64,000 nucleotides of DNA from Gordionus sp. m RMFG-2023 (GCF_954871325.1 NC_088775.1:5567475-5631474), one strand, 5' to 3'; counted from the first letter of the stretch, positions 22,001 through 35,110 are shown. Numbers and translations: made by a program. The notes: generated by a model from the letters alone, not told the origin.

Positions 22001-23276
22001 AAAAAAAAATAATTGAATATCCCCAATAAACTACACTATTTCACTGGCCACCTCTTTACATCAAGAGAATTCGACTTATCTTTATATAAAAAAAACTTAT
22101 TCTGATAATAATAAGTCGATTGTCGTAGCTAATAGTATTTTAGAATGTCTTGTTATCGAATATTTTTTTATTAAAATGTATTTTTTCTTTTTTATTTAAC
22201 TATTTAACAAAAAAGAATATCAACATAAGCATTTTTCATATAAATTAATAATTATATATATATTATATATATATCTAAAATTAAATCTATTTTTCAATAT
22301 TACACGATTTACATTATCTCCTTAAACCGTCATTATTTAAATGGAAAAGTATCTTATCGTTTAACATAAATAACTTTAAATTGAATAAACTAATCTCTGA
22401 TAAACAGATTATTCAAGAAGGCAGGTATTATCTAACAAAATGAACAGGATCTTTAAATTAAAATTTTAATTCTGGATCATCATCCAGAATTTCCTAGATT
22501 AACTCTTTCCTCAATCAAACCACGTATAATTGCACTCTGACTTTTATTTTTAGTACATTACAAATAAAAAAAGATTATTCTAAAAATCGCCAAAAATTTA
22601 GGACATAGATAGGATATAATGACCATCCAACATATTCAGAAAACTCCACTCTTTACTGGAAAGAAAAATATTAGGCATATGATAAATTTCTTTTACTTTT
22701 TAAAATTATAACCGTTAATTAATTTAATTCATATTGAATTCTAAATAATTTTGATATTTAAATATTCTAAATTAGTTAAATTTTATGTTAAACCATATAT
22801 AAGTTATTCCACTATTTGCGCGTTGATTACACGATGCCTAATTCACTGAATGATCAAAAATTATCTAAAAAAAAATGATAATTTTTTTAATATATTTAAT
22901 TAATAAAATTATATATGCCAAACCCAATCAAATTGTTTGAAGATGAAATCTTCTAACTATTGATATGTATATAAATTAAATATTCCTCATTTATTATAAA
23001 ATGGAAAAATTAATATGATAAATATATAACTATTTCTTATATATTTTAGTTTTCTATCTCAATCTTAAATACGTTTTTAAGTTTACACTTCTAGTGAATA
23101 GCATTGCAATTAACACGAAAAATATAGACAGAACGAACCATTTTATATTTTAAAAAAACGAAGGAATAATCGCAAAATATTATAATATATTATAATTATA
23201 TAAACTATAGGATATGTGTATACCATATTTGTTAATAATGAATAAATTAATTTAATTGACAAAGTCAGTTAATAAG

Positions 23277-23327
23277 CTAAGAATAGATCAATTTTTTGGA
23301 TTAGCGTATTTCAATTTGTAAGCCACC
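23277..23327 (-). pseudogene. Copy B E17-like last exon, broken
   Basis: 51 bp aligned to E17 of A (LQIEIR conserved). The acceptor reads ATCATGG rather than ATCAGG, and a TAA replaces the Tyr codon, so the normal C-terminus is lost. Confidence 0.55.
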
Positions 23328-23976
23328 ATGATATCAAATCGCATATTCTTTTTAATCTGTCATATTACATTTAAAAAAAATATAATAATATATATTATTA
23401 GGTTAGGGATATAATATGTCATAAGGATTTTTAATGAGGGAAGAGGGGTGGCAGGGGGGGGGGTTCTCCATTAAGTTTTAAATATGTTATAGACAACTGT
23501 AATACTATCAAGAACCCTGGTCTAAGGCCCACAAATAAATTTAATTAGAAAGGAGTTAAGACCTATAAAACCCATCTTTAGGAAAATCCTAGAATAGACC
23601 AATGTATCTTGTTATATTATAATACTACTATCTTTATCTATCATCATATTTAATAATATTAATTAATTTACTCGGTAAACTAATTTTTTTTCCCATTTTA
23701 ATTCATTTTTACTGAATTAAAGCTGTAATAATGGTAGTTGTAGTGTCAAAAGGTGGAAAATTAAATGATTATTTTTGATATTAATTTATAATTTTTTAAG
23801 GGAACAATATAGAGGTGTGTCCAATTTTTCTATAAGATAAGAAAAATGTTAAATACGAAATATATATTAAAAAAATTTATATATGATCAATCCTAGAGAT
23901 AGTAATCACTCATATCATAGCATAATAGACATTTTTGAATTAATTTTAATAAAATATCTAATATAAAATAAATAAC

Positions 23977-24104
23977 TTGAATTATTAGCGGTTCCGATAA
24001 CTTTTCCGAACTTATAATTTCGTTACCTCTATACATTTTATAGGTTATATCAGTAAGCTTCTTTATCTCAGTTCCCATGAATTTCTTTCCATTTCTGGTT
24101 AAAA
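23977..24104 (-). pseudogene. Copy B exon E16: spacer
   Basis: 128 bp, open: VLTRNGKKFMGTEIKKLTDI, then TYKMYRGNEIISSEKLSEPL and IIQ. Borders ACAG| and CAA|GTTATT. Confidence 0.78.
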
Positions 24105-24441
24105 CTGTACATTTTGAATGAATTAATAATATTAAATAAATGATTTATGAAAATAATATTACATACTATATTTATTATGAAAATCTATTATTTTTGTAAA
24201 CATAAAATAATCAAAAATTTTATAATAATAATATATGCTATATTTGATTCCAAGAAATGTTAATAGTTAATACCTTATTAAAAATGATTTAATAATAATG
24301 CATGAAATGAAAATATAGTTGAAAATAAATTAGGAGGTTACTGAAAAAAAACAATTCAAAATATACCTTAAAAAATTATAGTCACCATAACAATGATTCT
24401 TTAAATCTAGAATTGAACTAAAAAAATATTATTTTTCTTAC

Positions 24442-24537
24442 CAATACTACTTTCGGCAGATCCTCTATTATATGCCAGATTGAGTTTGAAATATAAAACG
24501 TTTATGTTTTGATCCAAATTTGCAATATCAGTCATAT
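24442..24537 (-). pseudogene. Copy B exon E15: spacer
   Basis: 96 bp, two codons shorter than in A but in frame: DMTDIANLDQNINVLYFKLN, then LAYNRGSAESSI. Borders CAG| and G|GTAAGA are intact. Confidence 0.75.
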
Positions 24538-24880
24538 CTGAATTATTAAATTTAAACTAAGTAAAAATAAATAAATAATATATCAAAACTATATGCAATA
24601 TAAGTTAATGGGCTAATTTAATAAATAAAAATTTTGAAACTATTTTTATAAATTGTAAATGTTTAACATAATATTTATATCTAAGAGCTTTGGAAAAAAA
24701 GTAATTAAAAAACAGTAATAATAAGTATGTCAGCCATTCAATCATCAAAAATAATTCAATGAGATTTAACTAGATATTTTTAAAAGGAAGAGAAAGGTGT
24801 AAATAGAGGGAAAAAAATTGTAACTGGGGAAAAATGCTTTTATTGCCTGAGTTTTAAAAATATTTAAAATATTGTCTCAC

Positions 24881-25001
24881 CATTTGTTAAATAAATCTTT
24901 TTTTCATCTTCAAAGGGAACACATTGAGAATTATCCCCTTTACATATTCCGCATTTGTCAATTTTAACCGTTGAAGATAACTGGTTATCACAACCTATAG
25001 G
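24881..25001 (-). pseudogene. Copy B exon E14: GCD...KCGxCxGDNSxC exon
   Basis: 121 bp, open: [20 protein letters not shown], then [15 protein letters not shown]. Donor GTGAGA is good. Among the best-conserved exons between copies. Confidence 0.85.
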
Positions 25002-25121
25002 CTAATAAAAATAAATTTACAATTAATATTTGTATTATCAAAAACAAAATCTCTAAAAATATGTTAGCTTAAAGCTTTTGACGCGAAAATTCTCTAAGGA
25101 ATTATGAAGGTTACATCTAAT

Positions 25122-25508
25122 CAGTGGTTAGCTAAGAATTTTCCTTAGAGGAGGTCTATACATACAAAAGCCGGTGGATTCGCCCCCCAGACCCTCCTTT
25201 AACGGGCCTTCGGCCCTTTTGCCCGGCATTTGGCAAAGTTTATCTTAATAATCATATTTGTTTTTCTTATAATATAAAAGGCATAGAATTATTGATCATT
25301 TTAATTAGTCTTGTTAAACGCCTCTATTTGAGCCGATTTTTATAAACTAATATCCTTCCAAAAACATCAAAACCAGTAAAATATAAATGTTCATAGTATT
25401 TATTTGATATAAAGTCAATTTTTTACGTATAATCTAAAAATTTTTTTTTGCTCTGCACTGAGGGTGGGATCCAAACCCGTAACCCCCCCCCCCGTAGCTA
25501 TGCCACTG
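25122..25508. mobile_element. hAT-type MITE (CAGTGG...CCACTG) in copy B intron 13
   Basis: Inverted ends CAGTGGTTAGCTA and TAGCTATGCCACTG. Flanks CATCTAAT and CATCTATA look like a diverged 8-bp target duplication. Contains GGGCCTTCGGCCC and a C-tract next to the right end. Copy A has no insertion here (near 5.52 kb). About 40 bp of another MITE is nested at 25305-25345. Non-coding. Confidence 0.8.
25305..25345. mobile_element. Fragment of TA-flanked MITE nested in the 25122 MITE
   Basis: Only one end: TTGTTAAACGCCTCTATTTG then AGCCGATTTTTATAAAC. Absent from the sister element at 57304, so it entered later. Confidence 0.6.
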
Positions 25509-25669
25509 CATCTATATTAAAAAATTATATTATACATGTTCTTTAATAAAAAGTATGAGTTTAACCTTTTAATATATTATTTTTTAAATTATAAATGTAT
25601 GATTATTATTATCAAAGTTTTAAATGTTTGTGATTTCCTTCGCCAATATTAACATTATGAAAATCAAAT

Positions 25670-26060
25670 ATTTTAAAAGGCTGTTTTTGTGAACTTAAAT
25701 CCGTTGGCATATTCTTTCTATGGGACTTTTACCTGCATTTTTCCAAAAACACCATCCAACCACAAAGTGATGCTTTGCAGAAACCCGGAAAATCACCAAA
25801 TACAGCTCTCAATCTTACTTGCATATTCACAACCTTCGCCTGCTACCTCCGTTTTTATCACTTTCGGCAGCTCAATGCCTTTTTAAAAAATTGGGGAGAC
25901 GGATTCAAAAAGCCTATCAGCTCTTTTTTTCACGTCAAGGCTTGCTAACGCGATTATTAGTTCTAACTACCAATGTTTTATTTCTTCTAAATAATCTTCC
26001 ATGGTTCCTTATACCTTCTTTCCTTCTAATCTTCCTAGTTTCTTCTATTTTTATTTTTTA
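25670..26060 (+). mobile_element. Retroelement 3' fragment in copy B intron 13
   Basis: Homologue of 5640-6090 at the same intron position (shared stretch AGAAACCCGGAAAATCA). Decayed further. Confidence 0.5.
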
Positions 26061-26064
26061 GATA

Positions 26065-26900
26065 TGTTTTTTTAAATCTCTAACCTTTTATTCTGCTAAG
26101 CATTAATTTTATATTTATCGTCTTTATTAATTTTGACTTGGAAAATAATTACTCTTTCTTTTTTTCGTAATATTATATAATAGTTACATTTAATCAAGTA
26201 AAAAAAATTTATCACATAATTCATAATCGATATTTTCAGTATTAAAATGAATTAATATAGATTGTGCAATAGTAAGAATTTAAAAAGACAAATAATTTAA
26301 AGTGGAAATTATTTAAAATTTTGCCAATAGACAAATAATATTTAAAATTTTATAGAAAACTTTATGTATATGGTAAACAAAGCATTAAGTTAAAATCTTG
26401 CATTGTTTCAAAATTATATTCTCATAACAACAAATGTATAATATTTAATGCGATAAATTGATTCTGATGTATTGTAAAATATTTATTAACTATCGATGCA
26501 ATTTATTTGATAATTTAATTTTATTCATAAACTGTACTTTAGAGAATGAGCAAATCTCAAAGTTATTATATAAATGATTATTTTTTTTCCTTAAAATCAA
26601 GAAAGTCCTATAATATAAATTATTCCACGTTAAGTTAAACATAATTTAACTATCATGATACTATTAAAATTGAGTATTTAAGGTTATAATGTTTCAGATA
26701 ATTATGATATATAGTTTTAGACAAATTAATTTATAATGTAATCAATTGCTATTAGTAACGTCAACAACAAAAGATATCATAAATACATATTATGCAAGAA
26801 AAAATAAATAGATCATAATAAAATTGATATGAAATAAATAATCAATATTGATTTGGCATGTATAATATTTTTCAAAATAAAATAAAAATATAACAAATTT
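26065..26900. other. Rest of copy B intron 13
   Basis: AT-rich, alignable with 6.19-6.78 kb of copy A (AAAGTGGAAATTAT, TGATTCTG.TATTGTAAAAT). No coding or structured feature seen beyond shared intron sequence. Confidence 0.5.
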
Positions 26901-26907
26901 AACTAAC

Positions 26908-27038
26908 TATAATAGCGCCGTTTAAACACATATCTAAAGAGTTTTCCATTCTAGCAATAGTTCCATCCACAGCTTTTCCAATATTCATATAAGTGTCTCT
27001 GTGCTCAACATAACAATATAGAACACATGGATTATCAG
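26908..27038 (-). pseudogene. Copy B exon E13: Cys-rich region
   Basis: 131 bp, open: ADNPCVLYCYVEHRDTYMNI, then GKAVDGTIA...LDMCLNGAII. Donor GTTAGT. Confidence 0.8.
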
Positions 27039-27123
27039 CTATATTTTGTATTTATTATTATGTAAACAGTTAGTAAAACGTATGATTGAAAGTTAGATGA
27101 TCAAAATAATAACAATAATATAC

Positions 27124-27196
27124 CAAATTCTGTATAAATTGAAGAACTATCATATTTCGTACACAGAGCTTGATTATTTTTATCATTTCTGCTAAA
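27124..27196 (-). pseudogene. Copy B exon E12: Cys-rich region
   Basis: 73 bp, open: FSRNDKNNQALCTKYDSSSI. Borders as in A. Confidence 0.7.
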
Positions 27197-27260
27197 CTAA
27201 ATTAAAATAGAAAATATTTAATGAAATCAATTAAAATATAAAGTATTGGCTAAATATTAC

Positions 27261-27322
27261 CTTATTTTTGCAGATTTTATATTCTATTTTGGCACCTTGG
27301 CAGTAGCGTCCACCAAACTTCG
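27261..27322 (-). pseudogene. Copy B exon E11: TSP1 tail, acceptor lost
   Basis: Reads TKFGGRYCQGAKIEYKICKN. The AG of the acceptor seen in A is absent (CTAACGAAG against CTAAGGCCGAAG) and 2-3 bases are missing. The donor AAG|GTAATA remains. Confidence 0.7.
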
Positions 27323-27971
27323 TTAGAAATATAAGTTAATAATGTAATTTATAAGAGAAATTTAGTTCATTTTAACAAATTATATTGGGAAGAAATTTAG
27401 AAAATATACTTATATATTTTTATATTAAATGGATAATTATGGATATTTATTATTATATCCAATTCTTCATTCAGTTCCTGCCATTCTGGTAAAAGTTGAG
27501 GTGTTTAATAAATAGTTTGTATATATAATTTTAATGTTTTTGGACATCCTTTATCTAAATTTAAGTTGGGGGAGTAGAGAGTTTTGGGTAACCATGAAAA
27601 TTATTAACGATTTGCGTTCATAGTTATATATTGGTTTCCTGTTAATGATTTCTAACTTTTTGTTGGATATTTCTTCAATCTTTCTAATATCAATGATAAT
27701 TCGTAGATAACTAGCTTAGGATATGTTTAAAAACTGAACAATTTTATCCAAGATTCGCAAATCGGTTTAAATTGAAATGGGAATAATTTTCGATTTCCAG
27801 TAGGATTTTATAAAATAAATAGAAGTCTAAATTTAGCTTCCTAATTCCAATACCTTTATATGTTAAAATAATATATGAACGATGGTAAGTCTTCTCTAAA
27901 GTTTCAGATGGTCATCAGCATTTTTTCTTTTTATATATATAAAGTTGAATTTCAAAATATTCTATTAATAC

Positions 27972-28114
27972 CGCGGATTGTTGCACTTTTTAGTCCTTTT
28001 GGCATAACCTATTTTATCATCTCCTCGTCATTTTGACCAAGACAACCAGGAGCTTTATGAACCGGCCTTTTCTTGCAATTTTTTTTTTAAAATGCACGTT
28101 CCTTTGTAGCATAT
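27972..28114 (-). pseudogene. Copy B exon E10: TSP1 exon with stops
   Basis: 143 bp aligned without gaps to E10 of A. The linker ICYKGTCILKKKLQEKAGS is open. The first Trp codon of the TSP1 core is TAA and the Cys after WSK is TGA, so no normal TSP1 repeat can be made from copy B. Confidence 0.8.
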
Positions 28115-29418
28115 CTTTTTAATATTTAAAAAGAAAATAGAAAATAAAAGGCATTTACTATATGAAATGCCTGGCCTTTATCGAAAATATAAACATGATA
28201 GATGTAGAATTAACCCTTGTATTACATATAATAAAGATAATTAGCTTGAGGTATAATTATTATTAGGACAAATATTTTTATAGCAAAGTGGATTCAACTT
28301 GCTATTTGATCAATAAAATAGGTAAAACTATTTAAAAATAATTTAAATTTTTATCTAAGATAAAACAACAATTTTTAATTTTCACTAAAAGTTAAGGTGG
28401 GGTATATATATCGAAGGCATAGTATGCTATAAGCAAAAAATAATAAGATAAATACAGCCTTTCATCTTTGATTAAAAAATAGCAAGCTCATCAACTTAAT
28501 GTCCACAGGTAGGAATGGGTAAGAAAACTAATATATCATCCAAATTTAATAATCAATAATAATTTATTAATTATAATGTATATTTTATTTAGAGAATTTA
28601 ATATATAATTGTTTTTTTTTAATTATATTAATATTTTATAAGATAATTTATTCATATCAAAATGTCCCGAGCAAAAGTAATAAAATTTTTATTTTATAAA
28701 TTAAAGATGAAGGAAATTTATTGTCGCAAATATTTTTAACCGAATATATTAATAGTGACAAGTCGATATAGGGTAAGGATATGTTTTGTGGCAATACAAA
28801 ATAATTAGTGCAATGACAACTTGTCTAAAAATTATACGAATTTATATATTATCTTAATTCCATTTCCCTTTATATTTATTAGATTTTCTCTGATGCCTTA
28901 TACATGTTAGAGTTATTCGATATTATAATTTTTGCATCTGTTATCAGTTGACTCTAAACCAAATAGCTAAAATATAATTTTTAAAACAAAAATATTTATA
29001 TAATCTGCTCATGGGAAAATATACTCGGATGCACTTATGATGTTACATTATATTTTATTCACAATCATTTATAAAATGTGCCTATTATCTATCAATATGT
29101 ATAATATCTTATAAAATTGTTAGAAATTTATAGGGTTAATTATCTGCACAAAGTTAAAATACATTATCCCCAAAACTCTATTATTAACATGCAAAAATAA
29201 GATATAAATAGCACATTTGTTGATAATCTATCCCAGTATCAATAGAATATATATTGTATCAAAATTAAAACAATTTGGCCTTTAAACTTTTGACTAAGAT
29301 ATTAATCCATCAATATATCCGTGATGGATTTATCTCGCCTCAAATATTATATTTATATTGTGTATATAGAATAAAATATTAAAAAGAAGAAAAAAAATAT
29401 AATGATATATAAATATAC

Positions 29419-29538
29419 TGCTCCAGTTTGGGAACTAGATAACTTATTGCTCAATTGATTACAAGGCACAAAGTCTAAGAGCTCCGGTATGTCGATATTA
29501 AAGTCAATCGAAGTACATCTTAATTCAATACAGTTACT
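29419..29538 (-). pseudogene. Copy B exon E9: disintegrin-like region
   Basis: 120 bp, open: SNCIELRCTSIDFNIDIPEL, then LDFVPCNQLSNKL. Borders AACAG| and GCA|GTATAT are intact. Same length as in A. Confidence 0.8.
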
Positions 29539-30939
29539 CTGTTGATTGATAAATTTATAATCTATTTAAAATTCTACATAAAAATTAAGATGTGTCCTAC
29601 CTTTCATTTTTTTTATTGATAATTATGGCAATGAATAGGAACATTGATTTTAAAGTTTTATCAGGTTATTTGAGTTTTGCCTCTTTCTGGGAAAATTTAC
29701 ACTTAAAATCTTTTAAATTATTTTTTAAGATTTTTAGGTTGCTCAAAAGTTTTGCCCCTCCCTATATTTAAAAATTATCCCTCTAGATATTTCTATATAA
29801 TATCTTTTCCTTGTACATTTTATTCGTCTTTTATAAATTATTTCTTTTCAAATTTAAAATATGAAGTAAAAACTATTTTTTAAAGGTTACCCTGAAATCT
29901 ATCGGTTATAAAAAACTCAATTCTTCATCTAGCTTTCTTTGAGAGTATATAATATTTAGGAAATATTTTTATCTCTATTTGTAATGAGTTAATTGTATCT
30001 CTCAAATTACATCAGCCCCATTTAATGTTAAAGGTACCACGGGATGAAATTTTACAAATGATAGCTATATTTTCTTATTTCCGAAGGAAGTAAGCTTTGT
30101 TTATGGAAATATAAAAAAATTTAAAAAAGAAAAATAATACGGTATCATCACCATTTAACCATGATAACGGGGAATCTTATTTTAAGTGGCTTGAGTTTGG
30201 CATTAGTAATTTTTTAATTTTTGTTAGTTTTTTTAGTATTATTTTTTTCAAAGTATATCATATGTCAATCGATAGCTAATCAAGAGATCTACCCAAATCG
30301 AATTGGTTATCAAATAAAAAGTTAATGTTAACTGAAAAATGATACTATCAACTCTTAGTTTTGTTATATTTTATGTATTTTAAAAAGTTTTAATATTCAA
30401 CGTTATTTGAATAACATATTTGTCATACAATAATATAACCTATCTATATTTAATATTATATAAAAGGTCAGTTGAATTGAATAATTATAAAAGTTAAATT
30501 TAATATTTATAAAATAGTATATATATATATACAAAAGAATTACAAATAAAAGTAGTATTCTTTTGACCAGCTATTCAAGATATAAAAGGCTTTAAGGAGT
30601 ATTTGTTGTGATTATTAAATATAATTAAAATATTATGATTGTATTGTTAATCATCACTCTAAGTGTGCAGGTTTACCTTAGGATGTAGATCAGGATTATA
30701 TTTATGAAATTATAAAATTTTTAATTGTAATTACTCTAAGTGAAAGGTTTTATGGGGGTTGTATTTTTTTTAGACTATTTGATTTGCGGGCTGTGTTAAT
30801 AATTATGGCACTAAGCAGATTAAGTCATAAGAGATCATGATTTCAATTTTTTTTTAAAACAGAATGATAAAAAGATCTACTCACAATTGTATAAAATATA
30901 TCTGTAATATTTTTTAAATCATAAAATTTCTTCAAAATC

Positions 30940-31590
30940 TATTCAAAATTTATAGATTCATAACATATAATTAGTTTAAATGACATTACTAATTAAAATG
31001 ACATTAAATCTTCTCACCACAAATATAAACACAGCCATATTAAACTTTTGTTATAAAAATATTTTAAAAATTTCGGACCTCCCATAGACTTTGACCATCT
31101 CACTTAAAGTAATGTCTACATAATAAGGCAGTCGAAAGATATTTTAAACTAGCTTTCATTTAATATCCCTTTATAGAAAACTAGCCTGACTTATTAAAAC
31201 CTAGATTTGCACATTAATTAATATTAAAACCAAACATTTCAACTATCTTTCATTTAATACCCATATACATTTTTTATGTTATAAACCCACCCCCCCCCCC
31301 CTTCTTCTAGCCAAATTCCATTATGATCATCATTGCAGCCAAATGATATTTCAATTTCTCATCTAATACTCATAATGAGTTTTATATACAAAAATTTTAC
31401 AAATTAGAGCCCTCCAAGACCTAGACCCTTACTTAGATTAAGTAATTAATATTATAATCAAAAAATATTTGTTAATACCCATGTAAAATTTTTAATATCC
31501 TCCCCCCCCCCCCCATCTCAGAGACATGCAGATCTCAAAATTTTAATTCGCTCGTGTGAGAATCATTAGGCTAATTTTGAAATTTTTTTC
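30940..31590. repeat. Degenerate tandem repeat, copy B intron 8
   Basis: Homologue of 10.66-11.20 kb, with two expanded C-homopolymer tracts (about 31.29 and 31.50 kb) placed between units. Confidence 0.6.
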
Positions 31591-31596
31591 TGATAC

Positions 31597-31717
31597 ATTT
31601 TCAAGGTCCAAATTGAGACCCCAGGAACGGCAAACTTTATGAAGATCCAATTGTGGAACAAAAAAGGAGGTAGCTTCACGATAACTATCTGCATTTGCTA
31701 AGCATTGACCCTCATAT
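31597..31717 (-). pseudogene. Copy B exon E8: disintegrin-like region
   Basis: 121 bp, open: [20 protein letters not shown], then PQLDLHKVCRSWGLNLD. Borders AG|ATATGA and AAT|GTATCA are good. A small MITE lies just upstream at 31753-31891. Confidence 0.8.
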
Positions 31718-31752
31718 CTAGGTTTTTAATTATATAATACTATATTAATTTT

Positions 31753-31891
31753 CAGAGTTGTTAAAAGATAGGATCTAGATACAGATACATCGTCTAAAAT
31801 AATATCTAGATACAGATATTTTAATCAAAAATCTATCTAAATACAGATACCACATTTTTATATCAAGTATCTAGATCTTTTAACAACTCTG
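31753..31891. mobile_element. Small hAT-like MITE (CAGAGTTGTTAAA), copy B intron 7
   Basis: 139 bp, same family as 32824-32984: starts CAGAGTTGTTAAAAGAT, ends ATCTTTTAACAACTCTG. Flanks TTAATTTT and TTAATTTC give a near-perfect 8-bp duplication. Absent from copies A and C at this place. Confidence 0.85.
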
Positions 31892-31982
31892 TTAATTTCT
31901 TTTAATTTAAGCTCTTATGAATCAGCTAATACACCTTTATACAATCGCGGAGATGCAAATAACATGAGATTACATAATTTAC

Positions 31983-32117
31983 TCTAAATATTTATCTATT
32001 TCTTGAACACTGCACCTAGACCATTGATATTTTCTTGGATATTTTGAATCATAATGCATTATACCACTTAGAGATAATGAATCGCATTCATTGTCGTGAT
32101 CATGTTTCGCTCCAAAC
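31983..32117 (-). pseudogene. Copy B exon E7: third zinc ligand and Met-turn
   Basis: 135 bp reading FGAKHDHDNECDSLSLSG, then IMHYDSKYP...WSRCSVQEIDKYL. Open, with AG acceptor and GTAAAT donor. The intron upstream of it (32.1-35.2 kb) is enlarged by several insertions. Confidence 0.85.
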
Positions 32118-32455
32118 CTTTAAATTGATTTAAAATTATTAATGCTAAATTAAATTTGTTATTAAATGAGGCATTGTCGGAGAGGAGGGGGGGGGGGTTA
32201 TGTACATAATATGTCACTAGAAAATAATTATACAAATCGATAATTTTGTGAAATAATTATTATAATTAAAAATTTTAAGAAAAAAAAATGAAAAACCAAA
32301 AATTATTTAAAAAAAATATGTAATCCAGACAAAGGCTTACAATAAGTGGGCCTAAAGTTCTCCAGTAGAATTTATGGAGACACCTAATAGTGCTTTTCCC
32401 TTCTTATCCTGACTACGCTGAATTTAGATTTATAGTATTATTTACTACTCTTAAA

Positions 32456-33248
32456 CAGGGACGATAACCCGATACCAAACTATGAACCCGAACCCTTCCT
32501 AACCCTCAATTTATCGTCGAACCCAGACCTGAACCCACACCATAGGTTCAGGGTTCTTTTTTAACTTTTAAAAAATTTATTTTTTTTATAAGTTTTCATT
32601 TTATTTAAAACTATATGTTAAAAATAATATAATTTAAAAAACATGTAATTTACCATTTTTATTTATAAAAGATTTCCTATTTAAAAAGAGTTCTTATTCA
32701 AAACAATTTATTTTTCAAAAAAAAATATTAATTTAAAAAAAAAGACATTTTTGGGTCATTTTTTCGTGTAATTATTTTAGTTATATTTAATAATTTTTTA
32801 AATTGTTATGTAATAATTATATACAGAGTTGTTAAAAGATATTTTTTAAATGGATCTAGATACAGATACATGGTCTAAAATAATATCTAGATACCGATAT
32901 TTTAATCAAAAATCTATCTAGATACAGATACTGATACCACATTTTTATATCTAGATACAGGATCTAGATCCTTTAACAACTTTGATTATATATAATTAAT
33001 TATAATTGCTGTATAACATGGCTAATATATTGAAATAATTTCTATATCAGATAATAATTATTTTAAAGGCGATACTAATTAAAATAAATTTTTTAAAAAA
33101 ATGATGTTTATTTTAATAACTCATTACTTTTCTGGTCTCCGAACGCTGAACCCACCTGACCCCGAACCGGATTTAAAGATTTTTTACTGAACCCAAACCC
33201 GAACCCGCACACGAGCCCATTTTTTTAGAAGGAGGGTTCTCGTCCCTG
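32456..33248. mobile_element. hAT-type non-autonomous element with perfect 8-bp target duplication
   Basis: 793 bp starting CAGGGACGATAACCC and ending GGGTTCTCGTCCCTG. Flanked on both sides by CTCTTAAA (32448-32455 and 33249-33256). Subterminal (GAACCC)-rich repeats at both ends. No coding capacity seen. Carries a second MITE at 32824-32984. Lies in the copy B intron between E6 and E7. Confidence 0.9.
32824..32984. mobile_element. Small hAT-like MITE (CAGAGTTGTTAAA) nested in another element
   Basis: 161 bp, starts CAGAGTTGTTAAAAGAT, ends ATCCTTTAACAACTTTG. Perfect 8-bp duplication ATTATATA (32816-32823 and 32985-32992). The interior is built of repeated ATCTAGATACAGATA units. Confidence 0.88.
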
Positions 33249-33259
33249 CTCTTAAATCT

Positions 33260-34890
33260 GAGGCACAATCAAAAAAATTTATTTTCATCCAGGGATTTTA
33301 GAATTATGGTAATATTATGGGAATCATACAATTAAAAAAAAATAACCTGATGAGATCTAAAGGGGTAAACCGGGGAGTATGCGAGCTCTAAAAGGCAAAC
33401 GACTCTAAAATCAACACTATTTGATAATATTGAATAAATAATATATCTAATTTTATTACACTTTCTTTACTTTTTGTTATACTCTCAGGAATAATATATT
33501 TTTTTAAAATATTACATTTTCAATTTCGAAAAAAAATGTGGTAAATGATGATGATCTATACCCGGAGAAGAATGAGCTTCCCACGAGGCGCTTTTGTGCT
33601 ATAAAATGTTAATTTATTTTAAATATAAAAATGATATATATTATTGTAACTACTTTATAGATAGAAATACGCCCATAATGGAAAATAATTATAAAAAATT
33701 AGCCAAATTTATTAAAAATTTAAGCAATTAAAGAATGGATTGAACATCTATGTGCCCTAAATTTCAAGTGGAACAAAGACCCAAACATTTTCATGATTGT
33801 TTAATAGTATCTTGCTATATAATTTGTCTTGATGTAGATTTAAAATATTGTTGTTTCATTTATCTTGATTTATATTTTTAATGTTGCATAACCTATCCCT
33901 GTTTTCTCCATTTCTACGAGCTAGGAAGGATTTATTAAATATATTAATGATTTCATTGATAATGGTGTAAATATCTAGTATAACTGGAATGGGGAAAATT
34001 GTTTCTTAAGACGAAGAAATTTGAAAAATGAAAGAGCGTTCAATTTATGACCCCACCAGGTATTTAGTTCTCTCATATAACCATTCTGGCAGGATGTAAA
34101 TTCTGTAAAGAAAGAAAGAAAGAAAGAAAGAAAGAGAGAAAGAAAATTTCATAAATTAATTACTCTAGACTATATCCTAAATATCAAAATATTTTATCGC
34201 GCAATTTGCGCGAATCAGAAAAAAAATATAAGCAATTTTTAATGGAAAATTAAAATGTTGGCCTAAATGATTTCTTCCTATACGTGCAAATTAGGCGATT
34301 CTTAAAAATTTTACGATTCGTAAAATTTTAATCTTTCTATCATTAAAATTTTTATAATTTGTGTAATTATTGCAACAAAATAGCGAATGAATGTCAACTG
34401 ATGGAAAATATAGGACCACATAGATATCTATGGTACAATCGACTTAAAATATAGGGATAGAGCATAGAATTAGTAAATCATTCACATCAAACATTTTCAA
34501 AATTTAATGGATGATTTAAGACATGTTTCATATCTCTAAAAACTCACGAAATTTGCGCATTTCGTAAAACTTTTGCGTAAATTTAGGACATAGCCTTAAA
34601 AAACATTGAGTTTTTTTTAGCAATCATTTTATAACTTTAGCCACAAAAAACCGTAAATTCTCTATTATATAATATAGTATTATAAAAATTTATATTTTCA
34701 TGCCCGGATTTAAAAAATAAATAAATATTATTTTTGACCCGACTCTGGTTTTAAGAGAGCGAATATTAAATGATCAATCACATCATTTTTTTTTCAAATG
34801 GGTATTTATTCGTGTTTAATTTTGGGAAAAAATTATACTATTTTTACAGCCTCCTTCCTACCCCGAATGTTTCTAATATATATAATATTC
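33260..34890. other. Enlarged part of copy B intron 6, shared with copy C
   Basis: The block around 33.30-33.42 kb (GATCTAAAGGGGTAAACCGG, GGGAGTATGC) reappears inverted in copy C at 62.57-62.63 kb, and 33.7-33.85 kb reappears near 62.15-62.27 kb. Absent from copy A, whose intron 6 is only about 270 bp. An (AAAG)n microsatellite lies at 34.11-34.15 kb. No gene seen. Confidence 0.5.
34108..34147. repeat. (GAAA)n microsatellite
   Basis: About ten AAAG/GAAA units with one AGAG interruption. Copy B intron 6. Confidence 0.9.
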
Positions 34891-34892
34891 TA

Positions 34893-35110
34893 AATAGTAT
34901 TGTTATACAGCTCTATTTCAGCTGATCTTTAAAAAATGGCTTAACTCAATATTATATCCAGAAAAATATTAAGTGAAGATTTTGCTCATATAGAATACAT
35001 AAATATTTGGACAACTATTCGCGAAATCTCGAGGCATAGGCTATAATTCTCTAAAATATTGGATTAACCTTTTTTTTTAAAGTCGACTCAAATCAAGCCT
35101 TTTAATAACA
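34893..35110. mobile_element. TA-flanked MITE (TAGTGTTGTTAAACGGCTC family)
   Basis: Left end TAGTATTGTTATACAGCTC, right end AGCCTTTTAATAACACT. Copy B intron between E6 and E7, shared with C. Confidence 0.75.
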
